Shown here in pieces: positions 23,570-31,028 of a stretch of DNA of 39,059 bases (its first letter is position 1; the number at the start of each line of letters is the position of its first letter). Position numbers and translations under genes: made by a program. The notes beneath the pieces are model-generated. The model was not told the origin of the DNA. It ran no database searches and saw nothing but the letters and a program-made list of their open reading frames with translations. The DNA lies in NCBI GenBank assembly GCA_017449785.1, contig JAFTFA010000192.1:1-39059 (forward strand), written 5' to 3'. The DNA is from Muribaculaceae bacterium. Its GTDB lineage: Bacteria; Bacteroidota; Bacteroidia; Bacteroidales; Muribaculaceae.

Positions 23570-24919
23570 TCATTGTGACGAGGATTCCAGCAGGGCCCTC
23601 GCCGTGTTGATCCACTCGCTGTCGATGCCCAGGCTCTGGGCGATGTTGAGGGCCTCGTGGGGCACCTCGCCGTCCTGCACCTCGACCAACCGGTAGTCCA
23701 TTGTGCCGTTCTCCAGTCCCCTCACCCTGAGGCAACGGGCCTGTCCCGGCTCTATATCATAGTGCGTCGTCATGACCAGGCTCATGTCCTTGCCCGCCAG
23801 CACACGCAACAACGCGGTCACCAGAGCAGAGCCCTCGGTAGGATTGGTGGTGCGTGCCGGCTCGTCGATCAACGCCAGTAATTTCTTGTTCTCGCGCGAT
23901 GCCTTGATGACGGCATCGATGTTCTTCATCTCGGCGGCAAACGACGACAGGCCTTTCTCGACCGACTGCTCGTCACCGATGCAGAAGTATATCTCGTCTC
24001 TCACGGCAATCTGGGCCGTAGCCGCGGGGATGCCGAACCCGAACTGGAAGAGCCATTGACACAGGGTCAAGGTCTTCAATACCACGGTCTTGCCGCCCAT
24101 GTTGGCACCCGTGATGAGTGTGGGCTGCTGACCAAATTCCATGTCAACAGGCTGGAACTCCTTGCCCTGAGCGGCAAGGGCGGCCTTGACCTGCGGGTGG
24201 AACATGGCCGCATAGCGGCTGGTTCCGTCCTGTGAAACAACGGGAAACGCCAGTCCCAGCTGTCTCATCTGCATCGCCTTGGCCAAATTCACGTCGATGC
24301 GTGCCAGGGCGAGTTGTGCCTGCTCGATAGCGGTTGCAAAGGGGTGCAACTGCCGGCTCAGGTCTTTCCTGACGTCCTCTTCCAGCTCGCTGGCCTGCAA
24401 CAGGAGCTCATCCTGCTGCTCGGGATGCTGGCGCATCTGCACCCTGAGGTCCCTGAGCTGGTCGCAATAGGAGTCATATATATAAAATGTGGCGATTTTC
24501 ATCCCGTCGGGGTCAAGGATGGTGATGACCTCGTCAAGCACGGGAATCTCCACTACCCCGTCCATGCCGTGCTGGCCGAGCAATCGGGCGACATCGGCCG
24601 CCAGGATGGCAAGGTGCTTGACCTCAAAGAGCTCGATGTCGTCCAGGACGGCACCTTGCTTGAGGTTCTTGATGGTCGTGCGGATGTCCTTCAGGCCGCA
24701 CAACTTGTGGCAGAGGGTGTTGATGTAGGTGTTATCGACCTGATCGACAAACTCAACAAAGCGGCGCAGCACCGAGTAGCACGCGTCAATCTCCTCAGCT
24801 CGCGTCATCATGGGCGAGTCGAGGAGCCAGCGGCGGGCAAAACCCGACTGCAATTCCAGCTCATCGAGCATGAAACGCAGGCCGCAGGGCGATTCTATGA
24901 CATTCTTGAGTTGCACCAT
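23570..24919 (-). CDS. kamC: KamC, MutS-like ATPase, presumed lysine 5,6-aminomutase reactivase
   Basis: 449 aa. The C-terminal third is a MutS domain-V ATPase: Walker A LITGANMGGKTVVLKT (268-283), the LSSFAAEMKNID signature and Walker B LLALIDEPARTTNPTEG, then TTHYD. The N-terminal part is helical and lacks the mismatch-recognition domains of MutS, so this is not a repair protein. Genes of this type accompany kamB beside kamDE in lysine fermenters and are named as the ATPase of a reactivase that restores the B12 enzyme. Its ATG shares the A of the kamB stop (TAATG at 24917-24921), indicating coupled translation. Confidence 0.88.
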   Translation of the reverse strand: MVQLKNVIESPCGLRFMLDELELQSGFARRWLLDSPMMTRAEEIDACYSVLRRFVEFVDQVDNTYINTLCHKLCGLKDIRTTIKNLKQGAVLDDIELFEVKHLAILAADVARLLGQHGMDGVVEIPVLDEVITILDPDGMKIATFYIYDSYCDQLRDLRVQMRQHPEQQDELLLQASELEEDVRKDLSRQLHPFATAIEQAQLALARIDVNLAKAMQMRQLGLAFPVVSQDGTSRYAAMFHPQVKAALAAQGKEFQPVDMEFGQQPTLITGANMGGKTVVLKTLTLCQWLFQFGFGIPAATAQIAVRDEIYFCIGDEQSVEKGLSSFAAEMKNIDAVIKASRENKKLLALIDEPARTTNPTEGSALVTALLRVLAGKDMSLVMTTHYDIEPGQARCLRVRGLENGTMDYRLVEVQDGEVPHEALNIAQSLGIDSEWINTARALLESSSQ

Positions 24920-25935
24920 TACTGCTGGTTGTTCTTTAACAGGTCATAAACGGGAAGCCCGATGGCTTCGCTCAGTCGGCCGCACAGGGTGTCCGAGTCG
25001 AGGACATATCCGCTGGGCGACGTGGGATTAACGGTGACGGCCAGCAACTTGCTGCGTTGCAGCACGTGGAGGCGTCCACCGCCCTTGAGGAACAGTCTGA
25101 ACTGCTGGGGAGTGACAAATACCTTGGTGAAGTCCCTGACCACCAGTTCGGCCTGCTTGAGGCTCTTGTTCTTTCTCACCTTCTCGAGAAAGCCATCGAC
25201 CAGTGCACCGGCCACATAGAGGTTCTCGCAATCCTCCATCCCCTCGAAGTGGATGTCCCGCGAGAGCGAGGTGACGGCATCCAGGCCGTTGAGGCACCCC
25301 TGCTTGTCGATAAACCACACGCCCTTGTCCAGAGGCATGAGCTTCTTGATGTTCTCGTCACTGGTCAAGTCCAGATTGACGAGTTCGACGATATGGGCCG
25401 TCTTGCTCACCAGGGTGTTCATGTTGGCCGAGTAGGCCGCCCCGGTGGCCAGAATCATCGACTGGCTCACGGCGGGCGATGCCGAGCTCATGCGCGACAA
25501 GGCACCGTCGATGACGACTAGTTCGATACCCGAGCGGTGCATCTCGTCCATCCAGCGTTTGAGGCTGCTGGCCGACGAGGGGCCCGAGAGCAGGATCTTG
25601 CCGCCCGTCAGTGCCCTAGCTGTCACGACCCGGCCCAGCGAGGTATTCTCGTCGCTCACGTCGATGAGTTCCGACACCAAGCGCCGCTGGCGGTAGTGCA
25701 TCTCGCTAGTGCCGAAGTACATGCCCTCACGCAGGACAATTTCGGGCTTCTGGGTGCGGGTTACCTGATCGATTGTCTCGCCATCGATGCCGATCGATGT
25801 CACGGCAATGCGTTTGCTCTGGACCGGCAGGCGGTCGAGCACATACTTGAGGCACTCGGTCTTGCCGGTGTTCTTCTCCAGGCCGACGATAGACAGGCTA
25901 TCGTAACGCAATATGTCATCGATGAACGGGAGCAC
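24919..25935 (-). CDS. kamB: KamB, presumed lysine 5,6-aminomutase reactivase subunit
   Basis: 338 aa. The N-terminus has a P-loop-like sequence, SIVGLEKNTGKTECLKYVLD (residues 15-34), close to Walker A but with one extra residue before GKT. Further blocks include LLSGPSSASSLKRWMDEMHR and ELVVIDGALSRMSSA, which look like a nucleotide-binding core. It ends in TAA overlapping the kamC start by one base. Reactivases of B12 enzymes usually use ATP to expel damaged cofactor; assigning that role to KamB rests on family naming and on its position between kamA and kamC. A start further upstream is not supported because the frame is closed. Confidence 0.85.
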   Translation of the reverse strand: MLPFIDDILRYDSLSIVGLEKNTGKTECLKYVLDRLPVQSKRIAVTSIGIDGETIDQVTRTQKPEIVLREGMYFGTSEMHYRQRRLVSELIDVSDENTSLGRVVTARALTGGKILLSGPSSASSLKRWMDEMHRSGIELVVIDGALSRMSSASPAVSQSMILATGAAYSANMNTLVSKTAHIVELVNLDLTSDENIKKLMPLDKGVWFIDKQGCLNGLDAVTSLSRDIHFEGMEDCENLYVAGALVDGFLEKVRKNKSLKQAELVVRDFTKVFVTPQQFRLFLKGGGRLHVLQRSKLLAVTVNPTSPSGYVLDSDTLCGRLSEAIGLPVYDLLKNNQQ

Positions 25936-26007
25936 TGCACTGTAAAACTATCCGACGGCCTGTGAGGACACCCACCGGTGTCGCCACAGACCAACGGATG
26001 AATTCTA

Positions 26008-27291
26008 TCACTTCTTGTTGCGGACCTCGTTGCGCTCGTGACGCTTCAGGGCCTTGGGCTCAATGTTCATGCGCTCACCCTCGAGCAGCGAGATAACACC
26101 GTCCACGGCCTTGTCGGCAGCCACTTGCTCACGCTGGCGGGCAGCCTGGCACTCGGGGCAGTTGCACTCGTTGTGGTAGTCGGTGGGCTCGGTGTAGGTC
26201 GTGATCACGCCCTCAAAGTTGCGCAATACCACCCTGCCTGGCGACTGTGAGATGACATACTGGGGCATGACGGGCGTCTTGCCGCCGCCGCCGGGAGCAT
26301 CCACCACAAAGGTGGGCACGCAGTAGCCGCTGGTGTGGCCGCGCAGGGCCTCGATGATCTCGATACCCTTGCTGACGGGGGTGCGGAAGTGCTCCAGACC
26401 CATCGACAGGTCGCACTGGTAGATGTAGTAAGGACGCACGCGGATCTTGACGATCTCGTGAACGAGCTTCTTCATCACGTGGACGCAGTCGTTCACGCCG
26501 CGCAGCAGCACGCTCTGGTTGCCCAGGGGGATACCGGCGTCGGCCAGCATCTCGCAGGCACGGCTCGACTCGGGAGTCACCTCGTTGGGATGGTTGAAGT
26601 GGGTATTGATCCAGATGGGATGATACTTCTTCAACATGTTGCACAGCTCCGGCGTGATGCGCTGCGGGCAAACGACCGGCGTGCGGGTACCCAGGCGGAC
26701 GATCTCGACGTGCGGAATCTTTCTCAACTCGGAGATGATGTACTCCAGTCGCTTGTCGCTCACCATCAAGGCGTCACCACCCGAGAGCAGGACGTCACGA
26801 ACGGTCGGCGTGTTGCGGATGTACTCCAGCGCCTTCTCGATGCGGTCGATGCCACACTCGTTGTCCGTCTGGCCGGCAAAGCGGCGACGGGTGCAGTGGC
26901 GGCAATACATCGAGCACATGTCGGTGATGAGGAACAACACGCGGTCGGGATAACGATGCGTCAGGCCGGGCGTGGGCGAGTCCTCGTCCTCGTGCAGGGG
27001 GTCGAGCAGGTCGGCAGCGGCCTGATGGGTCTCGGCTCCCGTGGGGATGCACTGGCGACGGATAGGATCGTGGGGATCATCGGGATTGATGAGGCTCAGG
27101 TAGTAGGGCGTGATGGCCATACGCAGCGTCTTCAACGTCTGCTTGACACCATCTTCCTCCTCGGGAGTCAGGCTCACATATTTCTTGAGTTCCTCAAGCG
27201 TCTCGATGCGGTTTTTCACCTGCCACTTCCAGTCGTTCCACTGCTCGTCGGTGACATCAGGAAAAAGTTGTTTTCTTCTAGATTCAGCCAT
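26008..27291 (-). CDS. kamA: L-lysine 2,3-aminomutase (radical SAM)
   Basis: 427 aa from MAESRRKQLF. The radical-SAM cysteines are Cys126, Cys130 and Cys133 (MCSMYCRHCTRRR); the PLP lysine is Lys338 in DAPGGGGKTPVMPQY; the zinc-site cysteines Cys269, Cys376, Cys378 and Cys381 (NECNCPEC) are all present. These sit one residue from the known positions of the clostridial enzyme. It converts L-lysine to L-beta-lysine, the first step of the pathway. A longer frame opens at 27336, but that segment reads as an unlikely hydrophobic leader and overlaps the spacer hairpin at 27309-27351, so I use 27291. Confidence 0.96.
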   Translation of the reverse strand: MAESRRKQLFPDVTDEQWNDWKWQVKNRIETLEELKKYVSLTPEEEDGVKQTLKTLRMAITPYYLSLINPDDPHDPIRRQCIPTGAETHQAAADLLDPLHEDEDSPTPGLTHRYPDRVLFLITDMCSMYCRHCTRRRFAGQTDNECGIDRIEKALEYIRNTPTVRDVLLSGGDALMVSDKRLEYIISELRKIPHVEIVRLGTRTPVVCPQRITPELCNMLKKYHPIWINTHFNHPNEVTPESSRACEMLADAGIPLGNQSVLLRGVNDCVHVMKKLVHEIVKIRVRPYYIYQCDLSMGLEHFRTPVSKGIEIIEALRGHTSGYCVPTFVVDAPGGGGKTPVMPQYVISQSPGRVVLRNFEGVITTYTEPTDYHNECNCPECQAARQREQVAADKAVDGVISLLEGERMNIEPKALKRHERNEVRNKK

Positions 27292-27308
27292 AATTGAATA
27301 ATCAATGA

Positions 27309-27351
27309 TGATGTCGCCCGGGACACACGAGGGCATCCCGTAGCGACATCA
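27309..27351 (-). other. Long hairpin between kdd and kamA
   Basis: TGATGTCGC (27309-27317) pairs with GCGACATCA (27343-27351), and inside it CGGGA (27319-27323) pairs with TCCCG (27336-27340). It follows the kdd stop and lies 18 nt before the kamA ATG. With no T-run, it looks more like a stability or processing element than a terminator. Confidence 0.6.
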
Positions 27352-27362
27352 ATTTCTTGAAA

Positions 27363-28436
27363 TTAAGCGTAGAGTTCCTCAAAGATCTTCCTCAGCTCGG
27401 GGCACTCGCGCAGCTCCTGCAAGGTGAAGTCGGCATGGCCCTTGGTGTAGCCGTTACCGATGATCATGTTCACGTCGGCTCCGATGCCCTCGGCACCCAG
27501 GGCAGCCTTGGTGAAGCTGGTGGCCATCGAGAAGAAGTAAACCACGCCGTCATCCTTGGTGCACAGCACTGCCGTCATCTCGCAGTCGGGCACGTTCACG
27601 CAGTTGATGGTGGTGTCGGCCATCTTGCCGTCGGTCAGCTTGTAAACCAGCTCATAGACCTCAACGGGAGTCATGCCGGCAACGCTCTCGACAACGTCAC
27701 AGAAGCCGAGGTCCTTGATGCGCTGGGTCGATTTGGGGCTGTTGGCCAGGCCGATTACCTTACCGGTGATGCCTACGCGCTTCTTGGCCTCATAGCAGCA
27801 CAGCATGCCGCTCTTGCCACCGGCACCCAGGATAACCACGTTCTGGCCATACTGGCACAGCTTGGCGGTCTGGGCGGGAGCACCTGCAACGTCGAGGGCG
27901 CTCAACGCAAGCTTCTCGGGCATGTCATCGGGAATCTTGGCATAGATGCCGCTCTCGAACAGGACAGCCTTGCCCTTGATGTCCACCTGGTCCACGTCGG
28001 CGCGGATGTCCAGGATCTCGTCGATGCGCAGCGGGGTCAGCGACAGCGAAACGAGGGTTGCGATGCGGTCGCCCTCCTTGAGGTCGATCTTGCCCTTCAA
28101 GGCATCACCGATCTTCTCAACCTTGCCCAGCAGCATACCGCCCGAACCGGTGCGACGGTTGCGGTGCTTGCCCTGCAGCTCAACGTTCAGGAGCATCTCC
28201 TTCTTGATCTCCTCCATCACCTCGGCCTCGTTGTTGGGATCCTTGGCCTGCTGCTTAGCATAGTTGTGGATGTCGGTGAACGAAGCGGAGTCGATATTCA
28301 GGGTCTGCACGTCGATGAGGATCTCGTTGTCATAGATCTCGTCCATGTTGTTGTCCAGCTTGTTGGCGGGCTGGGGAAGAACGCCCTTGGGCTCGATTAC
28401 TCGGTGGGTACCGAATCTATTTCCGTGTTTCTGCAT
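27363..28436 (-). CDS. kdd: L-erythro-3,5-diaminohexanoate dehydrogenase
   Basis: 357 aa. The NAD-binding Rossmann motif is NVVILGAGGKSGMLCCYEAK (about 204-223). Flanking blocks include GSGGMLLGKVEKIGDALKGK and the N-terminal NRFGTHRVIEPKGVLPQPAN. The enzyme oxidises 3,5-diaminohexanoate to 5-amino-3-oxohexanoate with release of ammonia and NADH. It stands in the order kce-kdd-kamA on the transcript, as in other lysine fermenters. Identification rests on these motifs together with its neighbours. Confidence 0.93.
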   Translation of the reverse strand: MQKHGNRFGTHRVIEPKGVLPQPANKLDNNMDEIYDNEILIDVQTLNIDSASFTDIHNYAKQQAKDPNNEAEVMEEIKKEMLLNVELQGKHRNRRTGSGGMLLGKVEKIGDALKGKIDLKEGDRIATLVSLSLTPLRIDEILDIRADVDQVDIKGKAVLFESGIYAKIPDDMPEKLALSALDVAGAPAQTAKLCQYGQNVVILGAGGKSGMLCCYEAKKRVGITGKVIGLANSPKSTQRIKDLGFCDVVESVAGMTPVEVYELVYKLTDGKMADTTINCVNVPDCEMTAVLCTKDDGVVYFFSMATSFTKAALGAEGIGADVNMIIGNGYTKGHADFTLQELRECPELRKIFEELYA

Positions 28437-28497
28437 TGTTGTTGTTTTGTTTTAAGTGTTAAACTAATATTGTTATGAAATTTTGTTTTCATTCAGG

Positions 28498-28543
28498 ACT
28501 TCAGGGACCTTAAAGACCTTAAAGTCCCTAAAGTCATTAAAAG
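28498..28543. repeat. Nine-base tandem repeat in the kce-kdd spacer
   Basis: Two exact ACCTTAAAG units (28507-28515, 28516-28524) are followed by TCCCTAAAG and TCATTAAAAG. GGGAC and GTCCC at the ends can pair. The motif differs from the heptamer arrays elsewhere in the operon, but likewise sits directly after a stop codon. Confidence 0.65.
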
Positions 28544-28544
28544 A

Positions 28545-29378
28545 TTAATTGCGGGGTTTCAAGCCCAGGATCTCGCGGGCCTCGTCGCTGGTGGCGATGG
28601 GGCGACCCAGCTCGTTGGCCAGGCGGACGACCTTCTCCACGAGTTCGCCGTTGGACTTGGCCAGAACACCCTTGGACAGGTAGAGGTTGTCCTCAAAGCC
28701 CACACGCACGTTACCGCCCATGGCGATAGCGGCAGCAGCCATCGGGAAGGCATGGCGGCCAACGCCGGTCACGGTCCAGGTGGAGCCGGCGGGGATGCCG
28801 TTCACGAGCCAGCACAGGTTGGCTACCGTGGCAGGGGTGCAACCGGGCACGCCCAGCACAAAGTTGAACTGCATGGGATTGCCGGGAACCTCACCCTTGC
28901 GGGCCATGTTGAGGATGGTGTCAAGATGACCCATCTCGAAGCACTCATACTCGGGCTTGATGCCGCGCTCCATCATGCGCTTGCCGAAGGCTCGCATCGT
29001 GGGCATCGTGTTGTCAAAGATTTCGTCGCCAAAGTTGCACGTGCCGCAGTCGAGCGTTGCCATCTCGGGCAGCGGAGTCGTGTCTGTTGATTGCAGGCGT
29101 TCGTCGGGAGTCATGCCCACGGCACCGCCGGTCGACGGGATGAGGATGACGTTGGGGCATACCTTGAGGATCGCCTCTTCACACTCCTGGAAGCGGCCAC
29201 GGTCCTGGGTGGGCGTACCGTCGTCCCAGCGGACGTGCAGGTGGACGATGGCAGCACCAGCGTCAACAGCCGACTTGGCCTCACGCACGATTTCTTCTAC
29301 GGTATAGGGGACGTTGGGATTCTGCTCCTTGGTCACCTCGGCGCCGCAGATGGCGGCAGTGATAATCAGTTTATCCAT
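28545..29378 (-). CDS. kce: 3-keto-5-aminohexanoate cleavage enzyme
   Basis: 277 aa, BKACE (DUF849) family. Zinc ligands His46 and His48 lie in AAIVHLHVRWDDG, with Glu229 in VRVGFEDNLYL; Ser82 in ILIPSTGGAVG and Glu143 are further active-site positions of the family. It condenses 5-amino-3-oxohexanoate with acetyl-CoA and cleaves it to acetoacetate and 3-aminobutyryl-CoA. It follows kal on the transcript. Among BKACE enzymes substrate choice varies, but the surrounding kam genes make this assignment firm. Confidence 0.94.
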   Translation of the reverse strand: MDKLIITAAICGAEVTKEQNPNVPYTVEEIVREAKSAVDAGAAIVHLHVRWDDGTPTQDRGRFQECEEAILKVCPNVILIPSTGGAVGMTPDERLQSTDTTPLPEMATLDCGTCNFGDEIFDNTMPTMRAFGKRMMERGIKPEYECFEMGHLDTILNMARKGEVPGNPMQFNFVLGVPGCTPATVANLCWLVNGIPAGSTWTVTGVGRHAFPMAAAAIAMGGNVRVGFEDNLYLSKGVLAKSNGELVEKVVRLANELGRPIATSDEAREILGLKPRN

Positions 29379-29385
29379 TATTCAG

Positions 29386-29450
29386 TTTTAAGTTTTTAGT
29401 TTTAAGTCTTTAGTTGCTCGTTGCTAAAAGCATGGATTACAACTCCTAAC
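29386..29450. repeat. Heptamer array, copy 4 (kal-kce spacer), degenerate
   Basis: Left arm TTTTAAG, TTTTTAG, TTTTAAG, TCTTTAG; after a short core (TTGCTCGTTGCTAAAAGC) a worn right arm ATTACAACTCCTAACTC. Same layout as copies 1-3 but shorter. Confidence 0.7.
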
Positions 29451-29837
29451 TCACTTGCGCTGGCAATCCTTGGGGGTTACACAGGTGCCCGATGCGCGGC
29501 AGACCACGACGGGTTCTTCCAGGATGTCGGCAGCCGATGCACTGATGTCAGGACGGGCCTGAGCCACCTTGCGGGCCTCAAAAATCATGTGGCGTGAGGT
29601 ATTGCCTTCACGGTCGATCCAGCCCTCGGCCTCGATGAAGTCACCGGCATAGACAGGTGCCAGGAACTCAATGTTATCGTAGGCGCAGAACAGGCCTTCA
29701 TCACCATCGCGCATAATCAACAACTCGGTAGCAACGTCACCGAACAAGTGAACCATGTGTGCTCCGTCAACCAGGTTGCCGCCGTAGTGGGCATCCTTTG
29801 CGCTCATGCGCAGTCTGATCATTGTCTTGTATTCCAT
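29451..29837 (-). CDS. kal: 3-aminobutyryl-CoA ammonia-lyase
   Basis: 128 aa, hotdog fold. Readable blocks are [30 protein letters not shown] and [17 protein letters not shown], which are those of Kal from lysine-fermenting bacteria. It removes ammonia from 3-aminobutyryl-CoA to give crotonyl-CoA. Its length and its position between the CoA-transferase alpha gene and kce agree. General hotdog thioesterases are related, but this context leaves little doubt. Confidence 0.92.
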   Translation of the reverse strand: MEYKTMIRLRMSAKDAHYGGNLVDGAHMVHLFGDVATELLIMRDGDEGLFCAYDNIEFLAPVYAGDFIEAEGWIDREGNTSRHMIFEARKVAQARPDISASAADILEEPVVVCRASGTCVTPKDCQRK

Positions 29838-29840
29838 TAT

Positions 29841-29901
29841 TTAGTTTTGAGTTGTTAGTTTTAAGTTTTAAGTTGTAAGTCCTTAGTTCCTTAGTTGTGA
29901 T
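29841..29901. repeat. Heptamer array, copy 5 (atoD-kal spacer), one arm only
   Basis: Successive units TTTTGAG, TTGTTAG, TTTTAAG, TTTTAAG, TTGTAAG, TCCTTAG and two longer variants, all in one orientation; the complementary arm is absent. Confidence 0.7.
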
Positions 29902-29903
29902 AG

Positions 29904-30554
29904 TTACTGCTCGACATAGATGCCGTCAACATAGATGCCCGATGCGTGAACGTGCTCGGGAGCGATTTCACCGACGGGAACAAGCTTCTCGGCCTCAACG
30001 ACAACATAGTCGGCTGCGGTGGCCATCAGCGGGTTGAAGTTGTTGGTTGTGCCCAGGAATACCATGTTGCCGAACTCGTCAACGATGTTGGCGCGCAAGA
30101 AGGCGATGTCGGCCCTGAGAGGCTTCTCTAGCAGGTAATCCTTGCCATCGACCTTGATGATCTCCTTGCCATCGGCCATGATGGTGCCCAGACCTGTGGG
30201 GGTCAGCACGCCACCCAGTCCAGCACCTGCTGCACGGATGCGCTCGGCCAGTGTACCCTGGGGAACATACTCCACGATGAGGGTGCCCTCATTCTTCTGC
30301 AGAGCGGTCTGCTTGTTGGTACCCGTGTGGGAAACGATAGCCTTCTTCACCTGATGGTTGGTAACCAGCTTGCCGTGAGCCACCTCGTCATAGGCGGTAT
30401 CGTTGGCAATGATAGTGAGGTCCTTAACACCTTTTTCAACAATGGCGTCGATGATTTGGGTGGCACTGCCGTTACCCAGGAAACCGCCAAACATAATTGT
30501 CATGCCGTCCTGAACCTTCTCGACGGCTTGCTGCAATGTGATTTGTTTGTTCAT
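29904..30554 (-). CDS. atoD: Acetoacetate:butyrate-type CoA-transferase subunit A
   Basis: 216 aa, first gene of the lysine operon. The CoA-binding glycine segment is TIMFGGFLGNGSATQII, followed by DLTIIANDTAYDEVAHGKLV, VEYVPQGTLAERIRAAGAG and GVLTPTGLGTIMADGKE, typical of family I CoA-transferase alpha subunits. It works with AtoA (20418-21077), encoded near the other end of the operon. The product pair moves CoA from butyryl-CoA to acetoacetate, releasing butyrate and giving acetoacetyl-CoA. Confidence 0.93.
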   Translation of the reverse strand: MNKQITLQQAVEKVQDGMTIMFGGFLGNGSATQIIDAIVEKGVKDLTIIANDTAYDEVAHGKLVTNHQVKKAIVSHTGTNKQTALQKNEGTLIVEYVPQGTLAERIRAAGAGLGGVLTPTGLGTIMADGKEIIKVDGKDYLLEKPLRADIAFLRANIVDEFGNMVFLGTTNNFNPLMATAADYVVVEAEKLVPVGEIAPEHVHASGIYVDGIYVEQ

Positions 30555-30600
30555 AATGTTTATTTTTTGGAGTTTATCGGTTTATGTCTATAATTGGGTG

Positions 30601-30608
30601 CAAATATA
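30601..30608 (-). promoter_or_regulatory. Putative -7 element of the lysine operon
   Basis: The minus strand reads TATATTTG, matching TAnnTTTG. No TTTG stands at the correct distance upstream, suggesting a promoter that needs an activator. The leader to the atoD ATG would be about 40 nt. Confidence 0.5.
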
Positions 30609-30658
30609 GGAAAATTTCCCCATTTTTAGGCCGTTTCAGCGCTTTTTTTATCAACAAT

Positions 30659-30677
30659 TTATCTATTATATAGATAA
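30659..30677. promoter_or_regulatory. Candidate operator upstream of the lysine operon
   Basis: TTATCTAT and ATAGATAA are perfect 8-bp inverted repeats separated by TAT. The site lies about 50-75 bp upstream of the operon's -7 box, a position suited to an activator of a promoter that lacks a good -33 box. Confidence 0.35.
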
Positions 30678-30926
30678 CTGCACTAAATACAGCACTTTTC
30701 CCGTGAACGATGCTCGAGTCGGCCTCATTGCATCCCATGCCATAAATACGCCATGAATTGCGCATCAACATGCCATGTGCAGATCTACCCATCAAAATCC
30801 CATGAAGCAATCACGGCGAGCGCGCGCTTGATCAGTCAGATTCAACTTGCGGCACAATAGCAGCAATGATGAGAAACAACAAACCCAGACAGCGTCAGCT
30901 CAATGCTCATTCAATCCTCATTGAGT

Positions 30927-30942
30927 TGGCACAATTTTTGCA
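30927..30942 (+). promoter_or_regulatory. Sigma-54 promoter of the flotillin-like gene
   Basis: TGGCACAATTTTTGCA matches the sigma-54 consensus TGGCACRNNNNTTGCW at every fixed position, with GG (30928-30929) and GC (30940-30941) 12 bp apart. Transcription would start about 30953, giving a leader of some 76 nt. An inverted repeat lies just upstream at 30899-30925. Confidence 0.7.
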
Positions 30943-31028
30943 GAAATTAACAAACGAATGATGTAGTAAAATCGCCGCCCATCGCGTCTAAAGAGTAAAA
31001 ATAGAAACAGCTTTAAATATTTTGTATT

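Larger units (their letters stand above)
30555..31028. other. Divergent control region between the lysine operon and the flotillin gene
   Basis: 474 bp with no convincing gene. It contains a minus-strand -7 box (30601-30608), an 8-bp inverted repeat (30659-30677), four CCATG words at 30735, 30751, 30773 and 30800, an inverted repeat CTCAATG...CATTGAG (30899-30925), and a plus-strand sigma-54 promoter. No cobalamin or lysine riboswitch signature is visible. Confidence 0.6.

Noticed and set aside
30574-30810. 78-codon minus-strand frame upstream of atoD
   Set aside because: It covers the promoter region of the lysine operon, includes the -7 box and inverted repeat, and has no protein-like features.
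30555-31028. Cobalamin or lysine riboswitch ahead of the B12-dependent lysine operon
   Set aside because: I looked for the B12 box and the L-box core on the minus strand and saw neither; the predicted leader of about 40 nt is also too short for either.
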